30,188 bases of DNA, taken from positions 1 to 30,188 of the forward strand of contig JAGBSQ010000023.1 of the NCBI GenBank assembly GCA_017631775.1, in the 5' to 3' direction. Position numbers and translations under genes: made by a program. This DNA comes from Clostridia bacterium (GTDB lineage: Bacteria > Bacillota_A > Clostridia > Oscillospirales > CAG-272). Position 1 is the stretch's first letter. The number at the start of each line of letters is the position of its first letter. Of this stretch, positions 17,172-26,149 are shown piece by piece. Below the pieces are notes generated by a model that saw nothing but the letters and a program-made list of their open reading frames with translations, had not been told where the DNA came from and made no database searches.

Positions 17172-20100
17172 ATGAAAATGTCAAAAATTTTGACAGTAAT
17201 CGCACTTGCAATGGTAATTGTACTTACCTTTGCATCTTGTGATTTCATCAACCTCGGCAAAGACAATGAAACCACACCCCCTGCAAACGAGGGAACCACT
17301 CCCCCCGCAAACGAAGAAACCACCCCCGAAGAAACTACTCTCTCCATCAATGTAGTTCCTCAAACTGTTGAGATTCATGCAGGCGATGAAATCGACCTCA
17401 TGTTTGGCGTAACCGTTAACGGTGAAGCTACTCTCTTCATCGAAGACGACGACGGCTTTGATGCAGATGTTGAAGGTACCTACACCATCACCTACACTGC
17501 AGTTACCGCAAACGGCAAAACTGCAACCGCAACCCGTACGGTAACCGTTATCAAGGCTCTCTCCGCTCTCACTCTTGAGGTAAGAGCTAACAGACTTGGC
17601 GAAAACAAGTGGCAAGGCAATCTCCTTTCCTTCAAGAACAAGGAATTCGTAACCCTTAACGGCAACTACACTGCAGAAGCAGCAATCAGCGGCGTATTCT
17701 ACAACGCAAGCAATGCTGCAATCACTGTTAGCATTCCCGGCGGCTACGGCGTAGCAGCAATTATCGATGCTAACGGCTTTGTACTCGAAGGCCGTGACGG
17801 TGCTAACTCCAAGCTTGTTAACCAAGCAAACCCCGACAGAACCGCAAGCTCCGTAACCTCTATTGAGATCGACGGCGAAACCGTTACCGTTGCAAGCGCA
17901 TTTGCAAAGAACCTCACCGTTCCTGCAGGCGGCTATGCAATCGTTGTTCAAAACGGCTACTGCGGCACCACCGTTGACTCCGACGGTCGTGGCTTTATGA
18001 ACTACAACGTAATTTACCAATACGGTAACGTTGTTCGTCTCCTTTGGGCAGATGACCAAGAGGTTATTACTCCTTACGTAAACCAAGCTCCCGTAATCAC
18101 CGGTCACAACAACAAGGTTCTCGCTAACCTGACCGATGCTGATTTCGATCTTTTGACCGCAATTATCGGTGGTCTTACCATTCTCGATGATAACGGCACC
18201 TTCGATCCTTCCGACGATACCGCAGTTGAAGTTACCGTTGCTGACAACGGCGGCTTTAACGTTAACGCTGCAGGTTCCTACACCGTTACTCTCACCGCAA
18301 CCGACGGCACTCTCACCACTACCGTTACCCGCGTGGTTGAAGTTGTTGACAATCTTGTAAAGGTTACCATCGGCGACAACGCCTACGATCTCCTCCCCGA
18401 CAAGATCGCAGTTGACCAAGACCTCACTGTTCTCGGTTCTTACCTCTTCGTTCTTTACACTCCCGCATACGAAGGCGCTCTCAACTGGAGCAACGGTTGG
18501 GGTGAAGCATTCATTCTCAATCAATACGGTCAAATCGTTCGCATCTACGACGGTGCAAACGGCAAGTACTATGATGCAGATAACAAGGCAGGCGTTGTAG
18601 ACGCAGCTAAGTGCACCGCTGCTGAGTACCTCAAGCAAGCATTTGCATCTCGTCAAGAAGGCGAATACATGATCGTAGCGCCTAACGGAACTGCAGGCAA
18701 CCTTACCCGCGCGTTCTTCCTCAGCAACCGTACAATCGGTGCTCAAATGACTATCCCCGGCATCACTTTCCCCGAGGCTCCCGCTCATACTTGCGAGCAT
18801 GTTTGCGAAACTTGCGGTAAGTGTGCAGACGCAGAATGCACCGAGGCAGCTTGCACCGACAAGTGTGCATGCGAACCCGAGCATGCTTGCGAACACGTTT
18901 GTGAATACTGCGGCAAGTGCACCGATGCAGATTGCACACACTCTGCTTGCGAAGCTAAGTGCGCAGGTCACGAAAACTCCAAGTTCATCTCCGTTGACGG
19001 CAAGACCTTTGAGGCAGTTGACGGCAAGTGGGCATACAACACCGAAATCACCACTGCAAATGCAGCAACCAAGGCTATGTGGATCTTTGATAAGAACTAC
19101 ACCGGCAGCTTTGCAACCAACGGTTACGGCGCAGCAATTGTTGTTGACGCATACGGCAAGCTCATCAAGATTTATGACGGTGCAAACGGCGGCTTCTGGA
19201 CTGCAGAAGGCAAGGCAGCAACCGCACACTTCACCACCTCTACTTATGCAACCGTAGCATGGTCCGAACTCGGCGAGGGCGAGCTTCTTATCGTTCTTCC
19301 CAACGACGGCGCATCCAACGCATCTCGCGGCTGGGCACTTTCTCTCCGTGCAGTTAACGGTTATGAGGGTGCTTGCGGCAAGGCTATCACTCTTACCGGC
19401 TTCACCTTTAAAACCTTGGATAAGGTTATTACCATTAACGGTAAGGAATTCACCGCTACCGAAGGCAAGTGGATCTACAACCAAGAAGTAACTGCAACAA
19501 CTGCAGCAGGCTCCTCCATGATCATTCTCGACAAGAACTACACCGGTGCTCTCGCAACCAACGGTTACGGCGCAGCAATCGTTCTTGACCAATACGGCAA
19601 GCTCATCAAGATTTATGACGGTGCAAACGGAGGCTTCTACACCGAAGCAGGCAAGGCAGCATCCGCTCACTTCACCACCGCTACCTATGCAACCGTAGCT
19701 TGGGGCGAGCTCCAAGAAGGTCAAACCCTCATCATTTTCCCCAACGACGGTGCTTCCAACGCAGCTCGCGGCTTCGCACTCGGTCTGCGCACCGACGGTT
19801 CCATCGGTCAAACCGCAACCCTCACCGGTGTTGAATTTGACGTTTACGTTCCCGATAACAAGACCCTCGCTGTTAACGGTAAGGAATTCACCGCTAACGA
19901 AGGTAAGTGGATCTATAACCAAGAAGTAACCGCAGCAACCGCAGCAGGCTACTCCATGATCATTCTCAACAAGAACTACACCGGCGCTCTCGAAACCAAC
20001 GCTTACGGCGCAGCAATCGTACTTGACCAATACGGCAAGCTCATTAAGGTATATGACGGTGCAAACCTTGGCTTCTACCAAGGCAACGGCAAAGAGACCG

Positions 20101-21149
20101 CTCACTTCACCACCTCTAACTACGCAGTTGTAGCATGGGGCGAACTCCAAGAAGGTCAAACCCTCATCATTTTCCCCAATGACGGTGCTTCCAACGCAGC
20201 TCGTGGCTTCGCACTTGGTCTGCGCACCGACGGCTCCATCGGTCAAACCGCAACCCTTACCGGTATCGAATTTGACGTTTACGTTCCCGATAACAAGACC
20301 ATCACCGTTAACGGCAAGGAATTCACCGCTAACGAAGGCAAGTGGATCTACAACCAAGAAGTAACTGCAGCAACCGCAGCAGGCTACTCCATGATCATTC
20401 TCGACAAGAACTACACCGGCGCTCTCGCAACCAACGGTTACGGTGCAGCAATCGTTCTTGACCAATACGGCAAGCTCATTAAGGTATATGACGGTGCAAA
20501 CCTTGGCTTCTATCAAGGCAACGGCAAAGAGACCGCTCACTTCACCACCTCTAACTACGCAACCGTAGCATGGGGCGAGCTCCAAGAAGGTCAAACCCTT
20601 ATCATCTTCGCTAACGACGGTGCTTCCAACGCAGCTCGCGGCTTCGCACTCGGTCTGCGCACTGATGGCTCCATCGGTCAAACTGTAACCCTTACCGGTT
20701 TTGAGTTTGAAGCTCTCACAAAGACCCTCACCATCAACGGTAAGGAATTCACCGCTACCGAAGGTAAGTGGATCTACAACCAAGAAGTAACCGCAGCAAC
20801 CGCAGCAGGCTACTCCATGATCATTCTTGATAAGAACTACACCGGCGCTCTCGCAACCAACGGTTACGGCGCAGCTATCGTTCTTGATGCAAGCGGCAAG
20901 CTCGTTAAGGTATACGACGGTGCAAACCTCGGCTTCTACCAAGGCAACGGCAAAGAGACCGCTCACTTCACCACCTCTAACTACGCAACCGTAGCATGGG
21001 GCGAACTCCAAGAAGGTCAAACCCTCATCATCTTCGCTAACGACGGCGCTTCCAACGCAGCTCGCGGCTTCGCACTCGGTCTGCGCACTGACGGCTCCAT
21101 TGGCAAGACTGCAACCCTCACCGGTTTCACCTTTGCAACCGCTGAATAA
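17172..21149 (+). CDS. Large repeat-containing surface lipoprotein, putative glycan-binding
   Basis: A 1325-residue lipoprotein: a signal peptide with lipobox FASC (Cys23), a Thr-Pro-Glu linker (about 30-55), an Ig-like domain (about 57-130), a beta module (about 135-300), a second Ig-like domain (about 305-395), another module (397-535), a double Cys-rich motif (539-600) and five tandem modules of about 142-146 residues (605-1325). Each module carries a core like YGAAIVLDxYGKLIKVYDGAN and ends with an LQEGQTLIIF and TATLTG pattern. No catalytic motif is recognised. A role as a multivalent surface glycan-binding scaffold is inferred from its place between the hydrolases and the transporter. 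The AGGAGG before the ATG is strong. Codon use is very uniform, suggesting high expression. Confidence 0.85.
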   Translation: MKMSKILTVIALAMVIVLTFASCDFINLGKDNETTPPANEGTTPPANEETTPEETTLSINVVPQTVEIHAGDEIDLMFGVTVNGEATLFIEDDDGFDADVEGTYTITYTAVTANGKTATATRTVTVIKALSALTLEVRANRLGENKWQGNLLSFKNKEFVTLNGNYTAEAAISGVFYNASNAAITVSIPGGYGVAAIIDANGFVLEGRDGANSKLVNQANPDRTASSVTSIEIDGETVTVASAFAKNLTVPAGGYAIVVQNGYCGTTVDSDGRGFMNYNVIYQYGNVVRLLWADDQEVITPYVNQAPVITGHNNKVLANLTDADFDLLTAIIGGLTILDDNGTFDPSDDTAVEVTVADNGGFNVNAAGSYTVTLTATDGTLTTTVTRVVEVVDNLVKVTIGDNAYDLLPDKIAVDQDLTVLGSYLFVLYTPAYEGALNWSNGWGEAFILNQYGQIVRIYDGANGKYYDADNKAGVVDAAKCTAAEYLKQAFASRQEGEYMIVAPNGTAGNLTRAFFLSNRTIGAQMTIPGITFPEAPAHTCEHVCETCGKCADAECTEAACTDKCACEPEHACEHVCEYCGKCTDADCTHSACEAKCAGHENSKFISVDGKTFEAVDGKWAYNTEITTANAATKAMWIFDKNYTGSFATNGYGAAIVVDAYGKLIKIYDGANGGFWTAEGKAATAHFTTSTYATVAWSELGEGELLIVLPNDGASNASRGWALSLRAVNGYEGACGKAITLTGFTFKTLDKVITINGKEFTATEGKWIYNQEVTATTAAGSSMIILDKNYTGALATNGYGAAIVLDQYGKLIKIYDGANGGFYTEAGKAASAHFTTATYATVAWGELQEGQTLIIFPNDGASNAARGFALGLRTDGSIGQTATLTGVEFDVYVPDNKTLAVNGKEFTANEGKWIYNQEVTAATAAGYSMIILNKNYTGALETNAYGAAIVLDQYGKLIKVYDGANLGFYQGNGKETAHFTTSNYAVVAWGELQEGQTLIIFPNDGASNAARGFALGLRTDGSIGQTATLTGIEFDVYVPDNKTITVNGKEFTANEGKWIYNQEVTAATAAGYSMIILDKNYTGALATNGYGAAIVLDQYGKLIKVYDGANLGFYQGNGKETAHFTTSNYATVAWGELQEGQTLIIFANDGASNAARGFALGLRTDGSIGQTVTLTGFEFEALTKTLTINGKEFTATEGKWIYNQEVTAATAAGYSMIILDKNYTGALATNGYGAAIVLDASGKLVKVYDGANLGFYQGNGKETAHFTTSNYATVAWGELQEGQTLIIFANDGASNAARGFALGLRTDGSIGKTATLTGFTFATAE
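18786..18971 (+). repeat. Two tandem Cys-rich CGKC motifs
   Basis: Two neighbouring copies of a motif of about 30 residues with cores CETCGKC and CEYCGKC, the second ending in KCAGH. They are homologous to the motif of the surface GHL10 protein (14714-14806). They separate the first lectin-like module from the five-module array. Confidence 0.75.
18984..21146 (+). repeat. Five tandem coding repeats of about 426-440 bases
   Basis: Copies begin near 18984, 19425, 19863, 20298 and 20724. The first is divergent. The last four are nearly identical at DNA level over long stretches, including synonymous positions, which points to recent duplication or gene conversion. Copy number could vary between strains, and short-read assemblies may collapse this region. 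Confidence 0.92.
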
Positions 21150-21180
21150 TCAAGCATTATTCAAGCAATGACAAACATGG

Positions 21181-21250
21181 ATTGATTTCTTGAATCGATC
21201 CGCTACACAAAAACAAAATTGCTCCCATCACCCATTTGGGTGGTGGGGGC
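21181..21250 (+). other. Two intergenic hairpins between the lipoprotein and phosphodiester glycosidase genes
   Basis: The first is small (21181-21187 with 21193-21199, seven pairs). The second is strong: 21221-21233 with 21238-21250, thirteen pairs with two G-U and a four-base loop. No T tract follows the second one on this strand, so it is unlikely to be a full terminator. It may stabilise the 3' end of the abundant upstream message or cause partial termination. Confidence 0.6.
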
Positions 21251-21272
21251 CAAAGAAAAAAAGGAGAGCAAT

Positions 21273-22670
21273 ATGAAGAAGGTATTATCTTTCCTCGCAA
21301 TGGCGCTTGCCCTTGTGTTACTTACAATCAATCCGGTTTCCGCTTTTTCTACGGGTGTTCTTGATGCCCCTGATTTTAAGCTTGACAGCGATGGTTTTGT
21401 GTACATTGAAAAGGAAACTAAAAACAACAACTTAAAACAAAAGATATTCTACGGAGAATACAACACCACACTCGAAGATGCAAAATACGAGTGGGTTATT
21501 CATAGCATCAGAGAGGGCTCTAACACAACTCTGACAAACGTTATGGATATTGCCAAGGATTACGAGGCAACCACCGGTCGCAAGGTTATGTTTGCTACCA
21601 ACGGTGACTATTTCTATGCTACGGGCTCTAACGTTGATTCCTACGTTAACAACGGTATTGTAATCAGCAAGGGCAACATGGCACAAAAAAATTGTATTGG
21701 CTTTGACAACAACGGCAAGGTTGTAGTTGGCAGAATGACAGAGGTTGAAACACGTCTGGTCGTTTACAACAGCGACGGCCAACCGCAACAGTTCGAAATA
21801 AATAAATATAATCAACAACCCGCAATGGGCGAAATTGCAATTTATAACACTCCCGGCACCTACACAGTAGCAAATGCAGGCGTTATGATTGTAAAAACGA
21901 GCGCCGCAAACCTCAATCAGTATCCCGTATGGGGTACCGATTACACCATGACCGCGCCCGGTGTTCAAGACACCAAGAGCTTTAAGCTCAACAGCGGTCA
22001 GTTTGCAGTGGTTTACACCGCAGAACACAACGAGACCTTCTCCAAGCACGTTTTTGGCGAAGCGGTTGACCTCGTTGAAATTCCGGCAGGGAAGTACCAA
22101 GATTGCACATGGGTTATTGGCGGCTACGATGTTTTGGTAAACAACTATCAGGTAAACACCAACTGCCACACCGACAACAGCGGTAACGCAAACGCACCCA
22201 GAACCTTTATCGGCTTTAAAGAGGACGGCACCGGCTTCCTTTGTGTAGTCGACGGACGTCAATCCGGTTATTCCATTGGTATTACAGTCAACCAAGAGGC
22301 AGAGCTTGCAGCCGCCCTTGGCGCACAGTATGCACTTGAGCTTGATGGCGGCGGATCCTCTACCGTAATTCTCCGCGTCAACGATCAGCTTACTCTTCGC
22401 AACAAACCCTCTGACGGCTCTATGCGCGCCGTTTCCAACGCGCTCCTGCTTGTTGAAAAGGAAGTTGAAGAAGACACCACCCCCGATAACGGCAACAACG
22501 AAAACAACCCCGAGAGCAATGCCCCCACAACGCCTCCCACCCAAAATAATGGGGAAGAGGCAGGCGCAACCCAACCGGCTAAAAAGCCCGGCCCGTTTGC
22601 ACAGTTCTTTATCAACATTTGGGAAGCTATTTGCAACTTCTTCAAAAATCTGTTTGGTAAAAAGTCCTAA
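21273..22670 (+). CDS. Phosphodiester glycosidase family protein (NAGPA domain), secreted
   Basis: A 465-residue exported protein with the NAGPA domain (PF09992) at about 90-400. Family hallmarks are visible: a TFIGFKEDGTGFLCVVDGRQ stretch, LELDGGGSST (Asp358) and a C-terminal MRAVSNALLLVE. The mammalian founder removes GlcNAc from a GlcNAc-1-phospho-6-mannose diester; some bacterial members are thought to cut sugar-phosphate diesters too. The signal peptide spans about 1-24 (NPVSA). A Pro/Asn/Thr-rich linker (about 400-435) leads to an amphipathic tail like that of the secreted GHL10 protein. AAAGGAGAG before the ATG at 21273 sets the start. Between the surface proteins and the transporter, it should act outside the cell. 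Natural substrate unknown; a teichoic acid linkage or phosphomannan is suggested by context only. Confidence 0.92.
   Translation: MKKVLSFLAMALALVLLTINPVSAFSTGVLDAPDFKLDSDGFVYIEKETKNNNLKQKIFYGEYNTTLEDAKYEWVIHSIREGSNTTLTNVMDIAKDYEATTGRKVMFATNGDYFYATGSNVDSYVNNGIVISKGNMAQKNCIGFDNNGKVVVGRMTEVETRLVVYNSDGQPQQFEINKYNQQPAMGEIAIYNTPGTYTVANAGVMIVKTSAANLNQYPVWGTDYTMTAPGVQDTKSFKLNSGQFAVVYTAEHNETFSKHVFGEAVDLVEIPAGKYQDCTWVIGGYDVLVNNYQVNTNCHTDNSGNANAPRTFIGFKEDGTGFLCVVDGRQSGYSIGITVNQEAELAAALGAQYALELDGGGSSTVILRVNDQLTLRNKPSDGSMRAVSNALLLVEKEVEEDTTPDNGNNENNPESNAPTTPPTQNNGEEAGATQPAKKPGPFAQFFINIWEAICNFFKNLFGKKS
22587..22667 (+). other. Amphipathic C-terminal tail of the phosphodiester glycosidase
   Basis: The last residues follow the pattern FFxxIWxxIxNFFK, then LFxK, shared with the secreted GHL10 hydrolase (17021-17102). 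The catalytic domains of the two proteins are unrelated, so the tail looks like a modular localisation element. Confidence 0.6.
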
Positions 22671-22715
22671 ATTCAGTCACCAAATAACAAATAAATAAAA
22701 AAAGGAGAAACAACC

Positions 22716-24302
22716 ATGAAAAAAATCGTATCCCTCATTCTTTGCATGGCTATGCTTTTGTCTGCATGTCTCGTTTTTGCTTCCTGCAAGGGCAAGACCG
22801 GCGGCGGAGATGATATCAACTATGATATCGACCTGACACAGAAGCCTCAGCTCAACATCCTTATGCCGAACTCGGGTAAGAGCATTGATGCAGTTAACAA
22901 CAGCTCCAATGCACTCCTGATCGAGCAACTCACCGGCTACAAGGCAACCTACACTCAGCTTCCCGCTGCAGATGCTGCCAAGGTTCTCAACACCGAGCTG
23001 ATGGACAAAAAGCCTTATGATGCAATGAAGCTCACAAAGGATCAATTCAGCGACCTCGTTAACCAAGATCTTCTCGTTGACATCACCGATGCGCTTGAAG
23101 TATTTGCTCCCGATCTGCTTGCAAATATCTCCAAAGAGTCTTGGGAAGTTGTAACGGTTGACGGCAGAATTTACGGTATTCCCGAGCGCGCATCCAGCGA
23201 CAACATCGAGAATCCCATTATTCTCAACTACGACCTCCTCCTTACCCTGAACCTTGACGTTCCCGAAACCCTTGACGAGTTCACCGCAGTTCTCAAGGCA
23301 ATGACCGAGTATCTTGGCAAGCCCGCGCTTACCTTTGATAGATACACTCCCCTTGTTTTTGCAATCTCCTCTGCATTTGGCATTTACTCCTTCTGGCAAG
23401 AATATGAAGTAAATGGCGAAGAGCAGGTTCTCTTCTACATGAACGCTCCCAGATATGCTGAATACGTAGCATATATGCAAAGCCTCTACCAAGCGGGCTA
23501 CATCGATCAAGAAGTTCCCACTCTCACCGCCTCCGATGCAGTTACCCGTTTTGTAAACGGCTTTAACAAAACCGCACAAGGCGCTAAGGCAGGTGCAGTT
23601 GCCGCTTCTCTTTGGAGTGTTTCCTCCATCGTAACCGGTCTGCAATCCAACGGCATCATCAGCGCAAATGAAGCAAGCGGAACCCTTGACAACCAACTTT
23701 GCTACGTTCGCTCCCTCAAGGCAAACGCAACTGATGCAGAAAAGGTTTACCGTAGCAGCGGTTACACCTACATCACCGCAATTCCTTACTACATGGCAGA
23801 AAACGCAGGCTATGCACTTGACTGGATGAACTCCAAGATCAAGGATACCGAAACCGAGGATAACTTCCGTCAAATGGTTCTTGGCGAAGAGGGCGTTCAC
23901 TGGAACTACAGCCCCAGCGAGGGTTATTTCCCGATCGATCCTAAGTTCCAAGAAAAGGACGACGCAAGCTACTACATGACCGGTTCCAATGAAAACAAGT
24001 ACACCGAATACTGGAAGGCAAGAGTTAGAAAGCAACCCGAGCTCTTTAGAGCATGGAGCGAGCTTATGGACGGTGCTGACACAGTAGGCGTTTACAACAT
24101 TGTTGACTTTACTCCTCCCATTGAAGAATACTCTGCAAACCGTCAAAAGATGGAAGAGTATGCACAAGACCAATTCTTTATCATGCTCAAGGAAGGCACC
24201 AAGAACCTTGCTGAATACCTCAACAAGCTCAACACCCTCCAAGGCGGTAAAGAGGCTACCGACGCGATCAACGAGTGGTATAAAAACGTTTACACAAAAT
24301 AA
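22716..24302 (+). CDS. ABC transporter extracellular solute-binding lipoprotein
   Basis: A 528-residue lipoprotein expected to capture oligosaccharides outside the cell and hand them to the two permeases encoded next. The signal peptide carries two possible lipoboxes, LSAC at Cys18 and FASC at Cys24; the second is more typical because it is followed by a polar Lys/Gly stretch. The mature part starts with PQLNILMPNSGKSID, as in LplA-type carbohydrate-binding proteins, and has the family's long, aromatic-rich two-lobed layout. AAAGGAG precedes the ATG. It follows the phosphodiester glycosidase gene by 45 bases and precedes the first permease by 19 bases. Ligand unknown; the gene context points to an amino-sugar or mannose oligosaccharide. 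Confidence 0.9.
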   Translation: MKKIVSLILCMAMLLSACLVFASCKGKTGGGDDINYDIDLTQKPQLNILMPNSGKSIDAVNNSSNALLIEQLTGYKATYTQLPAADAAKVLNTELMDKKPYDAMKLTKDQFSDLVNQDLLVDITDALEVFAPDLLANISKESWEVVTVDGRIYGIPERASSDNIENPIILNYDLLLTLNLDVPETLDEFTAVLKAMTEYLGKPALTFDRYTPLVFAISSAFGIYSFWQEYEVNGEEQVLFYMNAPRYAEYVAYMQSLYQAGYIDQEVPTLTASDAVTRFVNGFNKTAQGAKAGAVAASLWSVSSIVTGLQSNGIISANEASGTLDNQLCYVRSLKANATDAEKVYRSSGYTYITAIPYYMAENAGYALDWMNSKIKDTETEDNFRQMVLGEEGVHWNYSPSEGYFPIDPKFQEKDDASYYMTGSNENKYTEYWKARVRKQPELFRAWSELMDGADTVGVYNIVDFTPPIEEYSANRQKMEEYAQDQFFIMLKEGTKNLAEYLNKLNTLQGGKEATDAINEWYKNVYTK

Positions 24303-24321
24303 TCCTTTTAAGGAGTAGACT

Positions 24322-25272
24322 ATGCAAAAATTAGGCGTACAACAAGAGCGTTTAAGCTTGCCTGCCAAAATCAAAAAGCATAAGCAGTTAATTCCTTTCG
24401 TATTTCCCGCAATCATCTTTGCTTTGATTTTCTGCTATTTGCCTATGGCGGGTATCGTCATCGCCTTCAAGGATAATCCCAACTTTGTACGTTACGACGT
24501 ATTTGAAGCGTTGAGAAGATCCGATTGGACGATGGAAAACTTTGAGAAAATATTCTCCGACCCCGAAATTCTCAGATACATTAAAAACACGCTGATCATT
24601 TCGGTAATGAAGATCGTTATTTTGTTCCCCCTGCCGGTAGTTCTTGCAATTATGATTACCGAGTTGCGCAGCAAGGGCTTTTCCAAGCTCGTTCAAGGCC
24701 TTGTATTTCTGCCTCACTTCTTCTCTTGGGTTGTTATCGTTGGTATTTTTAACAGTATCTTCGGTATGTACGGTCCCGTAAACAACTTGGCAGAAGCACT
24801 CGGCGGCGAAGCAGTTTACTTTATGGGTGAGCCCGGCTGGTTCCGTTGGCTGGTCGTTATTCTTTCCGGTTGGAAGGAGATCGGATACAGCTCCATTGTT
24901 TATATTTCGGCAATCATGTCTATTGACCCCGCTCTCTACGAGGCGGCAAAAATTGACGGTGCCGGCAAGTTTAAGCAGATTTGGAACATTACAATCCCCT
25001 CGATTATGCCTACCATTATCGTAATGCTGATCATTCGTATCGGTTACCTTATGGATGCAGGCTTTGAGCAGGTTTATGCAATGCTCAACTCCCTGACCAG
25101 AGAAACCGGCGAAATCATTGGCACATACGTTTACCGCCTCGGCTTTGGTAGTGCTTCCAGTGACTACGGCCTCTCTACGGCAGTAGGTCTGTTTAACGGT
25201 ATTATCTCCTTGCTCTTGATTTTGGGAGCTAACTACTTTAGCAAAAAGAAAACAGGAAACGGAGTGTGGTAA
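24322..25272 (+). CDS. ABC transporter permease, LplB type
   Basis: A 316-residue inner membrane permease with six expected membrane helices. The EAA loop, which docks the ATPase, is YEAAKIDGAGKFKQIWNITIP (about 209-229). It is of the LplB type found in carbohydrate uptake systems with a YtcP/LplC partner. AAGGAG precedes the ATG. The downstream permease starts three bases after its stop codon, so the two should be translated together as a heterodimer. No ATPase gene is in the window; related systems share an MsmX-like ATPase encoded elsewhere. Confidence 0.95.
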   Translation: MQKLGVQQERLSLPAKIKKHKQLIPFVFPAIIFALIFCYLPMAGIVIAFKDNPNFVRYDVFEALRRSDWTMENFEKIFSDPEILRYIKNTLIISVMKIVILFPLPVVLAIMITELRSKGFSKLVQGLVFLPHFFSWVVIVGIFNSIFGMYGPVNNLAEALGGEAVYFMGEPGWFRWLVVILSGWKEIGYSSIVYISAIMSIDPALYEAAKIDGAGKFKQIWNITIPSIMPTIIVMLIIRIGYLMDAGFEQVYAMLNSLTRETGEIIGTYVYRLGFGSASSDYGLSTAVGLFNGIISLLLILGANYFSKKKTGNGVW

Positions 25273-25274
25273 CG

Positions 25275-26147
25275 ATGAAAAAATTGACTGTTAAAAACAA
25301 CGGCAAGATCAGAGAAAATCCGATCTTTAACACCGTTAACATTATTCTGCTTGTCATCATTTCCTTGATTTGCTTCATGCCGTTTTTGAACGTAATATCT
25401 TCGGCTCTTTCTTCTGCCGGCTTTGATATTAACTTCACCCCCAAGGGATTTACATGGTTCAACTTTGAGCACGTATTTACAGACGCTGCATTTTGGAGAG
25501 CACTTGGTGTTTCCTTCTTTGTAGTTGTTGTGGGAACAGTACTCTCTGTTATGGTCATGTTCTCGGCGGCATATGCGCTTTCCAAAAAGGATTTCCCCTG
25601 CCGTCGCGGCATTATGGTGTTCTTCATTATCACCATGGTATTCTCCGGCGGTATGATCCCCAACTACATTGTAGTAAGAGAATTGGGACTTACCGGTAGC
25701 CCCTGGGCACTGATTTTGCCGTCGGTTGTTCAGGTCTACAACCTGATCCTCATTAAGAACTACCTTGAGAGCCTTCCTCCGGCGCTTGAAGAAGCTGCAG
25801 GCATTGACGGTGCAAACTCCTTGCAAATCATGTTCAAGGTGCTCCTGCCCGTGTCTATGCCTTGTGTAGCCAGCGTTAGCCTCTTTACTGCGGTTACCTT
25901 CTGGAACAACTACACCAGCGCATTGCTTTACTTGGGCACAAGCGAAAAGTGGTATCCTCTCTCCCTTTACATTCTTAACTATATTCAAACTCCCGCAGAC
26001 GTGCTTGACACAAGTATGGCGGCGATCCAAAAGGCGAATATTGAGTCTGCAATGATTATTGTAAGTATTATTCCCATTTTGATCATTTACCCCTTCGTAC
26101 TCAAGTACTTTACCAAGGGTGTTACCGTTGGTGCGGTTAAGGGATAA
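25275..26147 (+). CDS. ABC transporter permease, YtcP/LplC type
   Basis: A 290-residue permease with about six membrane helices and the EAA loop LEEAAGIDGANSLQIMFKVLLP. It pairs with the LplB-type protein encoded just upstream. The ATG at 25275 is chosen over an in-frame GTG at 25266 because GGAG at 25261-25264 is correctly spaced from it. Only two bases separate its stop codon from the ROK kinase gene, which links uptake and phosphorylation in one message. Confidence 0.95.
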   Translation: MKKLTVKNNGKIRENPIFNTVNIILLVIISLICFMPFLNVISSALSSAGFDINFTPKGFTWFNFEHVFTDAAFWRALGVSFFVVVVGTVLSVMVMFSAAYALSKKDFPCRRGIMVFFIITMVFSGGMIPNYIVVRELGLTGSPWALILPSVVQVYNLILIKNYLESLPPALEEAAGIDGANSLQIMFKVLLPVSMPCVASVSLFTAVTFWNNYTSALLYLGTSEKWYPLSLYILNYIQTPADVLDTSMAAIQKANIESAMIIVSIIPILIIYPFVLKYFTKGVTVGAVKG

Positions 26148-26149
26148 TT

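Noticed and set aside
17181..21020. A 1279-codon open frame on the minus strand
   Set aside because: It is opposite the repeat lipoprotein gene and results from uniform codon use without reverse stop codons. It has no start signals, shows no recognisable domain and is exceptionally rich in Cys, Val and Gly.
18984..21146. Tandem repeats considered as a CRISPR array
   Set aside because: The units are over 400 bases, coding and in one frame, without spacers. They are protein modules.
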